From the NCBI RefSeq assembly GCF_030285365.1, contig NZ_JASVDS010000003.1, positions 682,001 to 746,000 on the forward strand: a stretch of DNA of 64,000 nucleotides, read 5' to 3'. Positions 50,404 to 59,266 of this stretch are shown here, piece after piece. This DNA comes from Roseateles subflavus. GTDB taxonomy: Bacteria > Pseudomonadota > Gammaproteobacteria > Burkholderiales > Burkholderiaceae_C. The position numbers were made by a program, and so were the translations under genes. How positions within the stretch are numbered: the first letter of the stretch is position 1; every line of letters begins with the position of its first letter. The notes below the pieces were generated by a model. That model was not told the origin of the DNA and did no database searches. It worked only from the letters and a program-made list of their open reading frames with translations.

Positions 50404-53028
50404 ATGAATCAGTCGTTGAGCCAGCGCCCGCGCTGGGTTCTGGGTGCCGTGGCCGCTGCGGCCCTGGCGTGCACGGCCGCCGTGGCGGACGAAGCCCCCA
50501 AGCAGCTGGAGCGCGTCGTCATCGTCGGCTCGAACCTCAAGCGCATCGACGCCGAAGGCCCGTCGCCGATCCAGGTGTACAAGCGCGCCGACATCGAGGC
50601 CACCGGGGCCACCACGCTGGTGGACGCGCTCTTCACCATGAGCTCGACCACCGGCGGCTTCGACGGCAGCGACAGCAACTCCTTTGCCCCCGGCGCCGCG
50701 GCCGTGGCGCTGCGCGGCATGGGCGAGAAGAACGTGCTCGTGCTGCTGAACGGCCGTCGCCTGGCCAACTATGGCTTTGCCCAGGGCACCGACTCGACCT
50801 TCGTGGACCTGAACAGCCTGCCGCTGTCGGCCATCGACGAAATCCAGGTCCTGCGTGACGGGGCGTCCGCCATCTACGGCTCGGACGCCGTGGCGGGCGT
50901 GATCAACTTCGTCACCCGTCGAGACTTCAAGGGCCTGGAGCTGGGGGCCAAGTACTCGCAGAACACGGCCGGGGACCTGAAGACCGGCTCGGCCAATCTG
51001 ACGGCGGGCTTTGGCGACCTCGCCCGCGACCGCTTCAACCTGCTGGCCACGCTGGACCTGTTCCAGCGCGGTGCCAAGATCGCCGGCAAGCACGAGTTCA
51101 CCCGCACCAATGACCTGCGCCCCCTCGGCGGCCAGGACAACCGTGCCACCACGCGGGGCCCGGGCTCCTACTACAACGCGGGGACGGGCGCGCGCCATGC
51201 CATGCCGGGTTGCGTCGCACCGTCCGTCGTGGAGGTGGATGACCGGGGCGATGAATACTGCCGCACGGACGTGGACCCGGCGACCCAGCTCTCGCCCCGG
51301 CTGAACCGGGCCACCGGCATCGTCGTCGGCACCCTGGAACTCGGCAAGGACACGCAGCTCTTCGGTGAGCTCTCGCTGAACCGCAACAAGGCGACCTGGG
51401 CCGACGGCTTCCAGAGCATCGAGACCTACCAGGCCGACCGCTACATCATGCCCGACTGGGGCTCCTACAAGGACGCGCTGGGCCAGGGCGATCCGCTCAT
51501 GGTGTTCCGCTCGGTGTACGAGGCCGGCCAGTCGCAGTCGCGCATGGTGTCTGACAACAGCCGCCTGCTGGTGGGCGCGCGCGGCGCGATCGGCGCCTAC
51601 GACTGGGAAGCGGCCGCCAGCGCCAGCCGCAATGCGCTGTCGCTGACCCAGGATGGCCTGCTCAAGCGCGACGCCGTCACGCAGGCCCTGGAGACCGGCA
51701 GCTACGACCCCTTCGCACTGAAGAACCCCGAATCGGCCTGGCGCCCGCTGCTGACGTCGGTGGAGCGCACCGCCTCGTCCCGGCTGAGTACCCTGGACGC
51801 GAAGATCAGCAACCCCGAGGCCTTCCAGCTCGGCGGCCCCGTGGGCGTCGCTGCAGGCGTGCAGTTCATGAGCGAGTCCATGCGTGACACGCCGGACGCC
51901 CAGATCCAGGCGCACAACATCGAGAACTACGGGGGCACCGGCTCCGACGGCAGCCGCCGCGTGAGCTCGGCCTTCGTCGAGGTGAGCCTGCAGCCGGTCA
52001 AGAAGCTGGAGGTGCAGCTGGCCCTGCGCAGCGACCACTACAGCGACTTCGGCAGCACGGTGAACCCGAAGGTGGCTGTCGCCTTCCGGCCGACGCAGAG
52101 CGTCCTGCTGCGCGGGGGCTACAACACGGCCTTCAAGGCCCCGACCCTGCCGCAGATGCACATGGCCCAGACCACGGCGTACTCCTCCGGCGTGGCCGAC
52201 TGGATCCGCTGCCGCCCGCTGGGCTACGGCCCCGACCAGTGCCACTACTACCCGAAGATGCTGCTGGTCTCGAACACGGAGCTGAAGCCCGAGAAGACCA
52301 AGATCGCCTCGTTCGGCGCGGTGTTCAACCCGACCCGCGACTTCCTGCTCAGCCTGGACTACTACCACCTCGAGCAGCGTGACGCGATCCAGCTGCTGGA
52401 TGGCCAGTACCTGCTGGACCACGAGTTCGACACCCCGGGCTTTGACAAGCTGGTGATCCGCGATCCGCGCAATCCGGCGCTGGAGGCGCGCTACCCCGGC
52501 CTGCGCCATGGCCGCCTCAACACCATCGTCACGCCCTTCATCAACGTGGGCCGCGTGAAGACGGACGGCATGGACCTGGAAGGCCGCTACGCCTTCGACG
52601 TGGCCGGGGGCCGGGTCTCGGTGCGCAACGAGCTGAACTACCAGTTCCACTTCAAGCAGTCGGACGTGCAGGACCAGGATCCGACCGAGCGCCTGGACAG
52701 CTACTACCGCCCCAAGTGGCGCAATGTGCTGAGCCTGGGTTACGAGCGGGGCGCCTGGGGCGGCACCCTGCGTGCCAACACCAGCGCGAGCGTGCTGAAC
52801 ATCGACGACCCGACGCACATCCAGGACGGCCAGACGGTGGATCGCCTGCCGAGCTACACGACGCTCGACGTCAACGTCCGGTACAAGGGCTTCAAGAACA
52901 TGGTCGTGAATGCCGGCATCTCGAACCTGACGGACAAGCGCCCGCGCTTCGCCACGCAGTACGGCAGCTTCCTGGATGGCACCGACGGCCCCAACGCCTA
53001 CGTCAGCGTCCGCTACAGCTTCTACTGA
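50404..53028 (+). CDS. TonB-dependent outer-membrane receptor
   Basis: An 874-aa receptor with signal peptide (about residues 1-28), a plug domain (LERVVIVGSNLKRIDAEGPSPIQVYKRADIEATG, LNGRRLANYGFAQG, LRDGASAIYGSDAVAGVINFVT) and a 22-stranded barrel ending VSVRYSFY. Two Cys in a barrel loop (RCRPLGYGPDQCHY) may form a disulfide. It resembles large proteobacterial receptors for carbohydrates or peptides, not classic siderophore receptors, but the substrate is not predictable. AGGAG is upstream of the ATG at 50404. It stands alone with a terminator shared with lysR. Confidence 0.93.
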   Translation: MNQSLSQRPRWVLGAVAAAALACTAAVADEAPKQLERVVIVGSNLKRIDAEGPSPIQVYKRADIEATGATTLVDALFTMSSTTGGFDGSDSNSFAPGAAAVALRGMGEKNVLVLLNGRRLANYGFAQGTDSTFVDLNSLPLSAIDEIQVLRDGASAIYGSDAVAGVINFVTRRDFKGLELGAKYSQNTAGDLKTGSANLTAGFGDLARDRFNLLATLDLFQRGAKIAGKHEFTRTNDLRPLGGQDNRATTRGPGSYYNAGTGARHAMPGCVAPSVVEVDDRGDEYCRTDVDPATQLSPRLNRATGIVVGTLELGKDTQLFGELSLNRNKATWADGFQSIETYQADRYIMPDWGSYKDALGQGDPLMVFRSVYEAGQSQSRMVSDNSRLLVGARGAIGAYDWEAAASASRNALSLTQDGLLKRDAVTQALETGSYDPFALKNPESAWRPLLTSVERTASSRLSTLDAKISNPEAFQLGGPVGVAAGVQFMSESMRDTPDAQIQAHNIENYGGTGSDGSRRVSSAFVEVSLQPVKKLEVQLALRSDHYSDFGSTVNPKVAVAFRPTQSVLLRGGYNTAFKAPTLPQMHMAQTTAYSSGVADWIRCRPLGYGPDQCHYYPKMLLVSNTELKPEKTKIASFGAVFNPTRDFLLSLDYYHLEQRDAIQLLDGQYLLDHEFDTPGFDKLVIRDPRNPALEARYPGLRHGRLNTIVTPFINVGRVKTDGMDLEGRYAFDVAGGRVSVRNELNYQFHFKQSDVQDQDPTERLDSYYRPKWRNVLSLGYERGAWGGTLRANTSASVLNIDDPTHIQDGQTVDRLPSYTTLDVNVRYKGFKNMVVNAGISNLTDKRPRFATQYGSFLDGTDGPNAYVSVRYSFY

Positions 53029-53067
53029 TGCCTGCGGCGGGGCCTTCGTGGCCCCGTCCGGACAGCC

Positions 53068-53091
53068 AAGGCCCGCCTCGCGGGCCTTTTT
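53068..53091 (+). terminator. Terminator of the TonB-dependent receptor gene
   Basis: AAGGCCCG/CGGGCCTT stem followed by TTTTT; the T-run reaches the last base of the convergent lysR gene. Confidence 0.88.
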
Positions 53092-54050
53092 CATGGCGAG
53101 TCGCCGCGGCCGCCGCCACTGGCCTCCTTGAGCTGGGTGTCCAGGCGCTGCCGGACCTCGTCGGCCTGCCGGCGCAGGCCCTGCACGAAGGCCGGCAGCT
53201 GCGCGTGCCGGCTGCGCAGCTGCGGCTGCACGAGGTACACGCGGTAGGGCACCGACACCGTGAGGCGCCGCAGCTGCAGGCCGCGCCCGCTGAAGCTCAG
53301 GGCCGTCAGCGGGTTGAGGACGCTCACGCCGAGGCCCTGGCGCACGCACTCGCAGATGGCGGCGGCGCTGGGCGTCTCGAGCTGCAGGCGCCGCCCGACG
53401 CCGGCCGCCTCGAAGAGCGCATCCAGCTGCAGGCGGTAGGGATCCTGGCTGGCGAGGCTGATGAAGGCCGCGTCGTGCAGGTCGTCCAGTGCGAGCTGTG
53501 CGCGGGCCAGCAGCGGATGCCCATCCGGCAGCACGCAGACCTCGTCGGCCTCGAACAGGAGCTCCCCCCGCGTGCCCGCGGGCGCCTGCGCCTGCTCAGT
53601 CAGCCCGAGGTCGAAGCGCTGCTCGCTGAGCCATTCCTCAAGCAGCGGCGACTCCTGTGGCGTGATGCGCACGCGACCTTCCGGGGCCAGGTCTTGCCAG
53701 CGCCGGCAGGCGCCAGGCAGCAGGGCCTGCGTGAGGGCCGGCAGGCTGAGCACCTCCAGCACCGAGTCCTGGCCCTGCGCCAGTGAACGCGCGCGCTGCA
53801 CGATGCGGTCCAGACCCGCGTAGCTGCGCTGCACCTCCTCGAAGAGCACCAGCGCGGCCTGCGTCGCTTTGAGCCGGCCCCGGACGCGGTCGAAGAGGGC
53901 GTAGCCCAGCAGGTACTCCAGGCGGGCGAGCTCCCGGCTCAGTGTGGGCTGCGAGGTGTGCAGGCTGCGCGCCGCCTCGCTCACGCCGCCGCTGAGCATC
54001 AGCGCGCGGAAGATCTCGATGTGCCGGTGGCTGATCAAGGCGTGGTTCAT
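53091..54050 (-). CDS. lysR: LysR, activator of lysA
   Basis: A 319-aa LysR-type regulator. The HTH (HRHIEIFRALMLSGGVSEAA, SQPTLSRELARLE) and the effector domain (ITPQESPLLEEWLSEQRFDLGLTE, EVCVLPDGHPL, VRQGLGVSVLNPLTALSF) match E. coli LysR along their whole length. It is divergent from lysA, the classic arrangement: LysR activates lysA with diaminopimelate and is inhibited by lysine (family knowledge). The motif region near 53688 resembles the recurring 14-mer at 12 of 14 positions. Confidence 0.93.
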   Translation of the reverse strand: MNHALISHRHIEIFRALMLSGGVSEAARSLHTSQPTLSRELARLEYLLGYALFDRVRGRLKATQAALVLFEEVQRSYAGLDRIVQRARSLAQGQDSVLEVLSLPALTQALLPGACRRWQDLAPEGRVRITPQESPLLEEWLSEQRFDLGLTEQAQAPAGTRGELLFEADEVCVLPDGHPLLARAQLALDDLHDAAFISLASQDPYRLQLDALFEAAGVGRRLQLETPSAAAICECVRQGLGVSVLNPLTALSFSGRGLQLRRLTVSVPYRVYLVQPQLRSRHAQLPAFVQGLRRQADEVRQRLDTQLKEASGGGRGDSP

Positions 54051-54061
54051 GGCTTGAGCAT

Positions 54062-54109
54062 ATCCATTTTGAATTGATTGTGAACAAGATGCTATTTGCT
54101 GATATGGAT
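54062..54109. promoter_or_regulatory. Divergent lysR-lysA control region
   Basis: An AT-rich pocket between the two genes with inverted arms ATCCAT (54062-54067) and ATGGAT (54104-54109) and internal TGATT/GAACA words. It is the only place for a LysR box controlling lysA. Confidence 0.5.
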
Positions 54110-54156
54110 TGCGCGCGGCATGCTGCGAGGCATCCCGATCCTTCCTGGTGCCGACC

Positions 54157-55401
54157 ATGACCCTGCCCCTGAACCCCGCCCGCATCCAGCAACTGGCCCA
54201 GCAGTTCGGCACGCCGCTGTGGACCTACGACGCGCCCACCATCCGCGAGCGCATCAATGCACTGAAGTCCTTCGACACCATCCGCTTCGCGCAGAAGGCC
54301 TGCTCCAACACCCACCTGCTGCGCCTCATGCGCGAGCAGGGCGTGAAGGTGGATGCCGTTTCACGCGGCGAGATCCTGCGTGCCCTGGCCGCCGGCTACC
54401 AGCCCGGCACGCCCGCGCAGGAGATCGTCTTCACCGCCGACCTGCTGGATCGTGCGACGCTGGACACGGTCGTCGAGCACCGCATCCCTGTGAATGCCGG
54501 CTCCATCGACATGCTGCGCCAGCTGGGCCCGCGCTCGGCCGCTCACCCGGTGTGGCTGCGCATCAACCCCGGCTTCGGCCACGGCCACAGCAACAAGACC
54601 AACACCGGCGGCGAGCACAGCAAGCACGGGATCTGGCACGCGGAGCTGGGCGCGGCGCTGGCCGAGGTGAAGGCGCAGGGCCTGCAGCTCTACGGCCTGC
54701 ACATGCACATCGGCTCCGGCGTGGACTACCGCCACCTGGCCCAGGTCTGCGACGCCATGGTCGATCTGGTGAAGCAGGTGAAGGCCGCGGGCCTGGACCT
54801 GCAGGCGATCTCCAGCGGCGGCGGGCTCTCCATTCCCTACCGCGAAGGCGATCCGGTGGTGGACACCGCGCACTACTTCGGCCTGTGGGACACCGCCCGC
54901 CAGCAGGCCGGCGCGCTGCTGGGGCACGCCCTGCACCTGGAGATCGAGCCGGGACGCTACCTGGTGGCCGAGTCCGGCAGCCTGATCACCGAGGTGCGCG
55001 CCGTCAAGGATGCGGGCCGCAATCACTTCATGATGGTGGATGCCGGCTTCAACGAGCTGATGCGCCCCGCCATGTACGGCGCCTTCCACGCCATGAGCCT
55101 GGTCCCGGCCGACGCCGCGGCGCGCCCGTCGCGCCCCACGGTCGTGGCCGGTCCGCTGTGCGAGTCGGGGGATGTCTTCACCCAGGGCGATGGTGGCGAG
55201 GTGCAGCCGCAGCCGCTGCCGCAGGCCCGCGTGGGCGACCTGCTGGTGATCCATGACACCGGGGCCTATGGCGCCTCGATGTCCAGCAACTACAACTCCC
55301 GCCCCCTGATCGCCGAGGTGCTGCTGGACGGCGAGACGGCCCGCCTCATCCGCCGCCGCCAGACGGTGGAGGAGCTGCTGGCCCTGGAAACCGGCCTGTG
55401 A
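54157..55401 (+). CDS. lysA: Diaminopimelate decarboxylase
   Basis: Last step of lysine synthesis. The 414-aa PLP enzyme (fold type III) has the Schiff-base Lys in RFAQKACSNTHLL, VDAVSRGE, HMHIGSG, GGGLSIPY, EPGRYLV and the CESGDVF active-site Cys from the partner subunit. The ATG at 54157 aligns with the family; the longer frame to 54109 runs through the promoter. Controlled by the divergent LysR. Confidence 0.96.
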   Translation: MTLPLNPARIQQLAQQFGTPLWTYDAPTIRERINALKSFDTIRFAQKACSNTHLLRLMREQGVKVDAVSRGEILRALAAGYQPGTPAQEIVFTADLLDRATLDTVVEHRIPVNAGSIDMLRQLGPRSAAHPVWLRINPGFGHGHSNKTNTGGEHSKHGIWHAELGAALAEVKAQGLQLYGLHMHIGSGVDYRHLAQVCDAMVDLVKQVKAAGLDLQAISSGGGLSIPYREGDPVVDTAHYFGLWDTARQQAGALLGHALHLEIEPGRYLVAESGSLITEVRAVKDAGRNHFMMVDAGFNELMRPAMYGAFHAMSLVPADAAARPSRPTVVAGPLCESGDVFTQGDGGEVQPQPLPQARVGDLLVIHDTGAYGASMSSNYNSRPLIAEVLLDGETARLIRRRQTVEELLALETGL

Positions 55402-55441
55402 AGGCCGCGTGACAGGGAATTTCTATCGAATCGTCCATTTG

Positions 55442-55491
55442 ATAGGGGTGTTCAATAGCCAGGGCCAATAGGGGCGATTTGATAAATCAAA
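55442..55491 (+). promoter_or_regulatory. Candidate control region of ahpC
   Basis: Three ATAG words start at 55442, 55455 and 55468, 13 bases apart. Directly after them TTTGAT-AA-ATCAAA forms a dyad (55478-55491). ATAG tetrads are OxyR-like, but the N7 CTAT/ATAG alternation of an OxyR site is not present, so the regulator is open. Confidence 0.4.
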
Positions 55492-55556
55492 GCTAAGGGA
55501 CTCGGGATGACCATAAGATTCAGTCCATCCCAACAACCCCACAGCGGAGATTCCCG

Positions 55557-56120
55557 ATGTCCCTGATCAACACCCAAGTCCAGCCCTTCAAGACCGAAGC
55601 CTTCCACAACGGCAAGTTCGTTGAAGTGACCGAAGCCAGCCTGAAGGGCAAGTGGTCGGTGCTGGTGTTCATGCCCGCCGCCTTCACCTTCAACTGCCCG
55701 ACCGAAGTCGAGGACGCGGCCGACCAGTACGCCGAATTCCAGAAGGCCGGTGCCGAGATCTACATCGTCACGACCGACACGCACTTCTCGCACAAGGTGT
55801 GGCACGAGACCTCCCCCGCCGTGGGCAAGGCCAAGTTCCCGCTGGTGGGCGACCCCACCCACAAGCTGACCCGCGCCTTCGGCGTGCACATCGAGGAAGA
55901 AGGCCTGGCCCTGCGCGGCACCTTCGTGATCAACCCCGAAGGCGTGATCAAGACCGCCGAAGTGCATGACAACGCCATCGCCCGCGACATGAAGGAAACG
56001 CTGCGCAAGCTGCGCGCCGCCCAGTACGTCGCCAGCCATCCCGGCCAGGTCTGCCCCGCCAAGTGGAACGAAGGCGCCAAGACCCTGACCCCCTCGCTGG
56101 ACCTGGTCGGCAAGATCTGA
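55557..56120 (+). CDS. ahpC: Alkyl hydroperoxide reductase peroxiredoxin subunit
   Basis: A 187-aa typical 2-Cys peroxiredoxin that reduces H2O2 and organic peroxides. The peroxidatic Cys47 is in FTFNCPTEVED and the resolving Cys166 in GQVCPAKW; length and spacing match E. coli AhpC. GGAGA precedes the ATG. It is followed 182 bases later by ahpF, its dedicated reductase. Confidence 0.97.
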   Translation: MSLINTQVQPFKTEAFHNGKFVEVTEASLKGKWSVLVFMPAAFTFNCPTEVEDAADQYAEFQKAGAEIYIVTTDTHFSHKVWHETSPAVGKAKFPLVGDPTHKLTRAFGVHIEEEGLALRGTFVINPEGVIKTAEVHDNAIARDMKETLRKLRAAQYVASHPGQVCPAKWNEGAKTLTPSLDLVGKI

Positions 56121-56302
56121 CCCCAGTGACGCCTGTCCGTTTGTCGTGAGACAGACCCCCGCCGCCGGCCCGCACGGGCTGGCGGCCCTCCCAGCGCGCA
56201 TCGAGCGACGCTGAAAGCGCCCCGGCGGCCCCGGCGGGTGTTTTCAGGGTGGCTTGGATGGCCACATCTGTACGAAACACACGCAAGGAAAGAGAGCCCG
56301 CC

Positions 56303-57868
56303 ATGTTGGACGCCGCACTGAAGGAACAGCTCAAGGCCTACCTGGAGCGCGTTCGCGAGCCCTTCGAGATCGTGGCTTCGCTGGATGACTCCGCGACGGC
56401 CGCCGAGATGAAGGAGCTGCTGCAAGAGATCGACGGCATGTGCGACAAGATCCAGCTTCGCCTGGATGGCAACGACGCCCGCAAGCCCTCGTTCAGCCTG
56501 CAGCGCCTGGGCACGCAGCAGAGCCTCCGCTTTGCCGGTCTGCCCCTGGGCCATGAATTCACCTCGCTCGTGCTGGCCCTGCTGTGGACCGGCGGCCACC
56601 CGCCCAAGGTCGAGCAGGACGTGATCGACCAGATCCAGGCGCTGGACGGCGACTTCAGCTTCGAGGTCTACATGAGCCTCAGCTGCCACAACTGCCCGGA
56701 CGTGGTGCAGGCGCTGTCGCTGATGGCCGTGCTCAATCCCAAGGTGAAGACCGTGGTGATCGAGGGCGGCGCCTTCCAGGAGGAGGTGACGACCCGCGAG
56801 ATCATGGCCGTGCCCTCCGTCTACCTCAACGGCCAGCACTTCGGCTCCGGCCGCATGACGGTGGAGGAGATCGTCGCCAAGCTGGACACCGGCGCCGCCG
56901 CCCGCGACGCCGCGAAGCTCAGCGCCAAGGATCCCTATGAAGTGCTGATCGTCGGCGGTGGCCCCGCCGGCGCGGCCGCGGCCGTGTACGCCGCCCGCAA
57001 GGGCATCCGCGTGGGCGTGGCGGCCGAGCGCTTCGGCGGCCAGGTCAACGACACGCTGGCCATCGAGAACTACATCTCGGTGCTGGAGACCGATGGCCCC
57101 AAGTTCGCCATGGCGCTGGAGACCCACGTGAAGGCCTATGACGTCGACATCATGAACCTGCAGCGCGCCGAGAAGCTGATTCCCGCCGCGCAGCCGGGCG
57201 GCCTGAACGAGGTGCAGCTGGCCAATGGCGCGGTGCTCAAGAGCCGCAGCGTCATCCTCTCCACCGGCGCTCGCTGGCGCAACATCAACGTGCCCGGCGA
57301 GGCCGAGTACAAGAACAAGGGCGTGGCCTACTGCCCGCACTGCGACGGCCCGCTCTTCAAGGGCAAGCGCGTGGCGGTGATCGGCGGCGGCAACTCGGGC
57401 GTCGAGGCGGCCATCGACCTGGCCGGCCTCGTGGCCCACGTCACGCTGCTGGAGTTCGGCGACCAGCTGCGCGCCGACGCCGTGCTGGTGGACAAGCTCA
57501 AGAGCCTGCCCAATGTGGTGATCCACACCCAGGCCCAGACCACCGAGCTGACCGGCGACGGCAACCGGCTGGGCGGCCTGCGCTACACCGACCGCGCGAC
57601 GGGCACCGAGCATCACGTCGAGCTGGAAGGCGTCTTCGTGCAGATCGGCCTCGTGCCCAATACCGAGTGGCTCAAGGGCACGGTGGAACTGTCGAAGTTC
57701 GGCGAGATCATCGTGGACCACCATGGCCGCACCTCGCTGCCCGGCGTGTTCGCGGCGGGTGACGCGACGACCGTGCCGTTCAAGCAGATCGTCATCGCCG
57801 CGGGGGACGGTGCCAAGGCGGCATTGGGCGCCTTCGACTACCTGATCCGCACGCCGGCCGCGGCCTGA
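56303..57868 (+). CDS. ahpF: Alkyl hydroperoxide reductase flavoprotein subunit
   Basis: Transfers electrons from NADH to AhpC. The 521-aa protein has an N-terminal double thioredoxin-like domain with CHNC (Cys128, Cys131), an FAD Rossmann motif [15 protein letters not shown], an NADH motif [13 protein letters not shown] and the flavin-linked CPHC (Cys344, Cys347), the same positions as E. coli AhpF within one residue. The ATG at 56303 is chosen; the longer frame starts in intergenic sequence. Confidence 0.97.
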   Translation: MLDAALKEQLKAYLERVREPFEIVASLDDSATAAEMKELLQEIDGMCDKIQLRLDGNDARKPSFSLQRLGTQQSLRFAGLPLGHEFTSLVLALLWTGGHPPKVEQDVIDQIQALDGDFSFEVYMSLSCHNCPDVVQALSLMAVLNPKVKTVVIEGGAFQEEVTTREIMAVPSVYLNGQHFGSGRMTVEEIVAKLDTGAAARDAAKLSAKDPYEVLIVGGGPAGAAAAVYAARKGIRVGVAAERFGGQVNDTLAIENYISVLETDGPKFAMALETHVKAYDVDIMNLQRAEKLIPAAQPGGLNEVQLANGAVLKSRSVILSTGARWRNINVPGEAEYKNKGVAYCPHCDGPLFKGKRVAVIGGGNSGVEAAIDLAGLVAHVTLLEFGDQLRADAVLVDKLKSLPNVVIHTQAQTTELTGDGNRLGGLRYTDRATGTEHHVELEGVFVQIGLVPNTEWLKGTVELSKFGEIIVDHHGRTSLPGVFAAGDATTVPFKQIVIAAGDGAKAALGAFDYLIRTPAAA

Positions 57869-57890
57869 GCGAAGGGGCCCGCCGGGAGGG

Positions 57891-58781
57891 TCAGGTGTTG
57901 ACAGGCTGGCGGCTGCGCCACCAGCCTTCGGCGCTGTAGACCGCCAGCGCGGCCCAGATCAGACCGAAGCCCAGCACACGGGCGGCCGAGAAGGGCTCCT
58001 GGTACAGCCACACGCCCAGCATGAACTGGATGCTGGGCGAGATATACTGCAGCAGCCCCAGCGTGGCCATCGGGATGCGGCGGGCGCCGGCCGCGAACAG
58101 CAGCAGCGGCGCCGCGGTGAGCGGGCCGGCCAGCAGCAGCAGGCCGATCAGGCCGGTGTCTCCGCTGCTCAGGGCGCCGTGGCCCTGATGGCCCCACCAC
58201 GCCAGGCCGATGATCGCGGCGGGCGCGACGACGAGGCACTCCAGCACCAGCCCCTCCAGCGCACCGAGGACCGCGATCTTTCGCAGCAGGCCGTAGACGC
58301 CGAAGCTGCCGGCGAGGATCAGCGCGACCCAGGGCAGGCGCCCGGTCTGCAGCGTCAGCCACAGCACGCCCGCCGCGGCGAGCCCCACGGCCGCCCACTG
58401 CGCCGGCCGCGGGCGCTCGTGCAGAAAGAAGTAGCCGAGGGCCACGTTGACCAGCGGGTTGATGAAGTAGCCCAGGCTGGCATCCAGCACGTGGTCATGC
58501 TGCACGGCCCAGACATAGGTCAGCCAGTTGGCCGACAGCAGCAGCGCCGACGCCGTGAAGGCGGCCAGCACCTTGGGGCTGCGCAGCACCGGCCCGAGCC
58601 AGGCCCAGCGCCGCATCACGCTCAGCACCCCGACCATCAGCAGCAGGCACCAGACGATGCGATGCGCCACCACCTCCAGCGAAGGCACGCCGGCGAGGTG
58701 CTTGAAATAGAGCGGGAACAGGCCCCACAGAGCGTAGGCGAGGGCGGCGCTGATGACGCCTTGGCGCAGGGATGCGGTCAT
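57891..58781 (-). CDS. rarD: EamA/DMT transporter, RarD type
   Basis: A 296-aa ten-helix transporter. GVISAALAYALWGLFPLYFKHL, HRIVWCLLLM, LSANWLTYVWAVQHDHVLDASLGYFINPLVNV and LQYISPSIQFMLGVWLYQEPF match RarD proteins of Burkholderiales. Substrate not established. It converges on ahpF (23 bases apart). Confidence 0.93.
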   Translation of the reverse strand: MTASLRQGVISAALAYALWGLFPLYFKHLAGVPSLEVVAHRIVWCLLLMVGVLSVMRRWAWLGPVLRSPKVLAAFTASALLLSANWLTYVWAVQHDHVLDASLGYFINPLVNVALGYFFLHERPRPAQWAAVGLAAAGVLWLTLQTGRLPWVALILAGSFGVYGLLRKIAVLGALEGLVLECLVVAPAAIIGLAWWGHQGHGALSSGDTGLIGLLLLAGPLTAAPLLLFAAGARRIPMATLGLLQYISPSIQFMLGVWLYQEPFSAARVLGFGLIWAALAVYSAEGWWRSRQPVNT

Positions 58782-58960
58782 GGGGACGGGTGCTGCTTCG
58801 GGAAATGGGGCGGCCGGCGGCCGGGCCCCGGGGCAGCGGCGATTGTGGCCGGCCAGACCTCACTTGTCCCGCGCTGGGGCATTCGGGGGGCGCCGGTGTC
58901 CAAAGTCATGGCGGGTAATTCCGCTTCGGACGGCGACGCCTTCCCGGCCTAATGCGGAGC

Positions 58961-59230
58961 ATGCCCCGCATCGTGTTCACGGCCCAGCTGCAGCGCTTCG
59001 TCGAGGCGCCGGACTGCGACGTCACGGCCACCGTGCTGCGCGCGGCACTGGAGCAGGCCTTCGACGCCCATCCGCGCCTGCGCGGCTATGTGCTGGACGA
59101 CCAGGGCCATCTGCGGGCCAACGTGGTGATTTACGTCGAAGGTCGGGTGGTCCATGATCGCCAGCGGCTGGACCAGCCCCTGCAGCCCGCCTCCGTCGTG
59201 CACGTGCTGCAGGCGCTCTCCGGGGGCTGA
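58961..59230 (+). CDS. MoaD/ThiS-like ubiquitin-fold protein ending in Gly-Gly
   Basis: An 89-aa beta-grasp protein: PRIVFTAQLQRFVEAPDCDV, VLRAALEQAFDAHPRLRGYVLDDQGHLRANVVIYVEG, and C-terminal VLQALSGG. The GG terminus is intact, so it can in principle be adenylated and thiocarboxylated like MoaD or ThiS. No MoaE, ThiF/MoeB or other moco gene is adjacent. GGAG precedes the ATG at 58961; an ATG at 58952 is an alternative. It is followed 36 bases later by a BNR/propeller gene, a pairing seen in many proteobacteria. Confidence 0.88.
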   Translation: MPRIVFTAQLQRFVEAPDCDVTATVLRAALEQAFDAHPRLRGYVLDDQGHLRANVVIYVEGRVVHDRQRLDQPLQPASVVHVLQALSGG

Positions 59231-59266
59231 GCGCCGGGCGCGGGAGTCCTCATCAAGGAGCCAAGC

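Noticed and set aside
55423..55471. OxyR site before ahpC
   Set aside because: ATAG words are present, but the ATAG-N7-CTAT-N7-ATAG-N7-CTAT order is not.
55478..55491. FNR site before ahpC
   Set aside because: The dyad arms resemble FNR half-sites but the centre is two bases instead of four.
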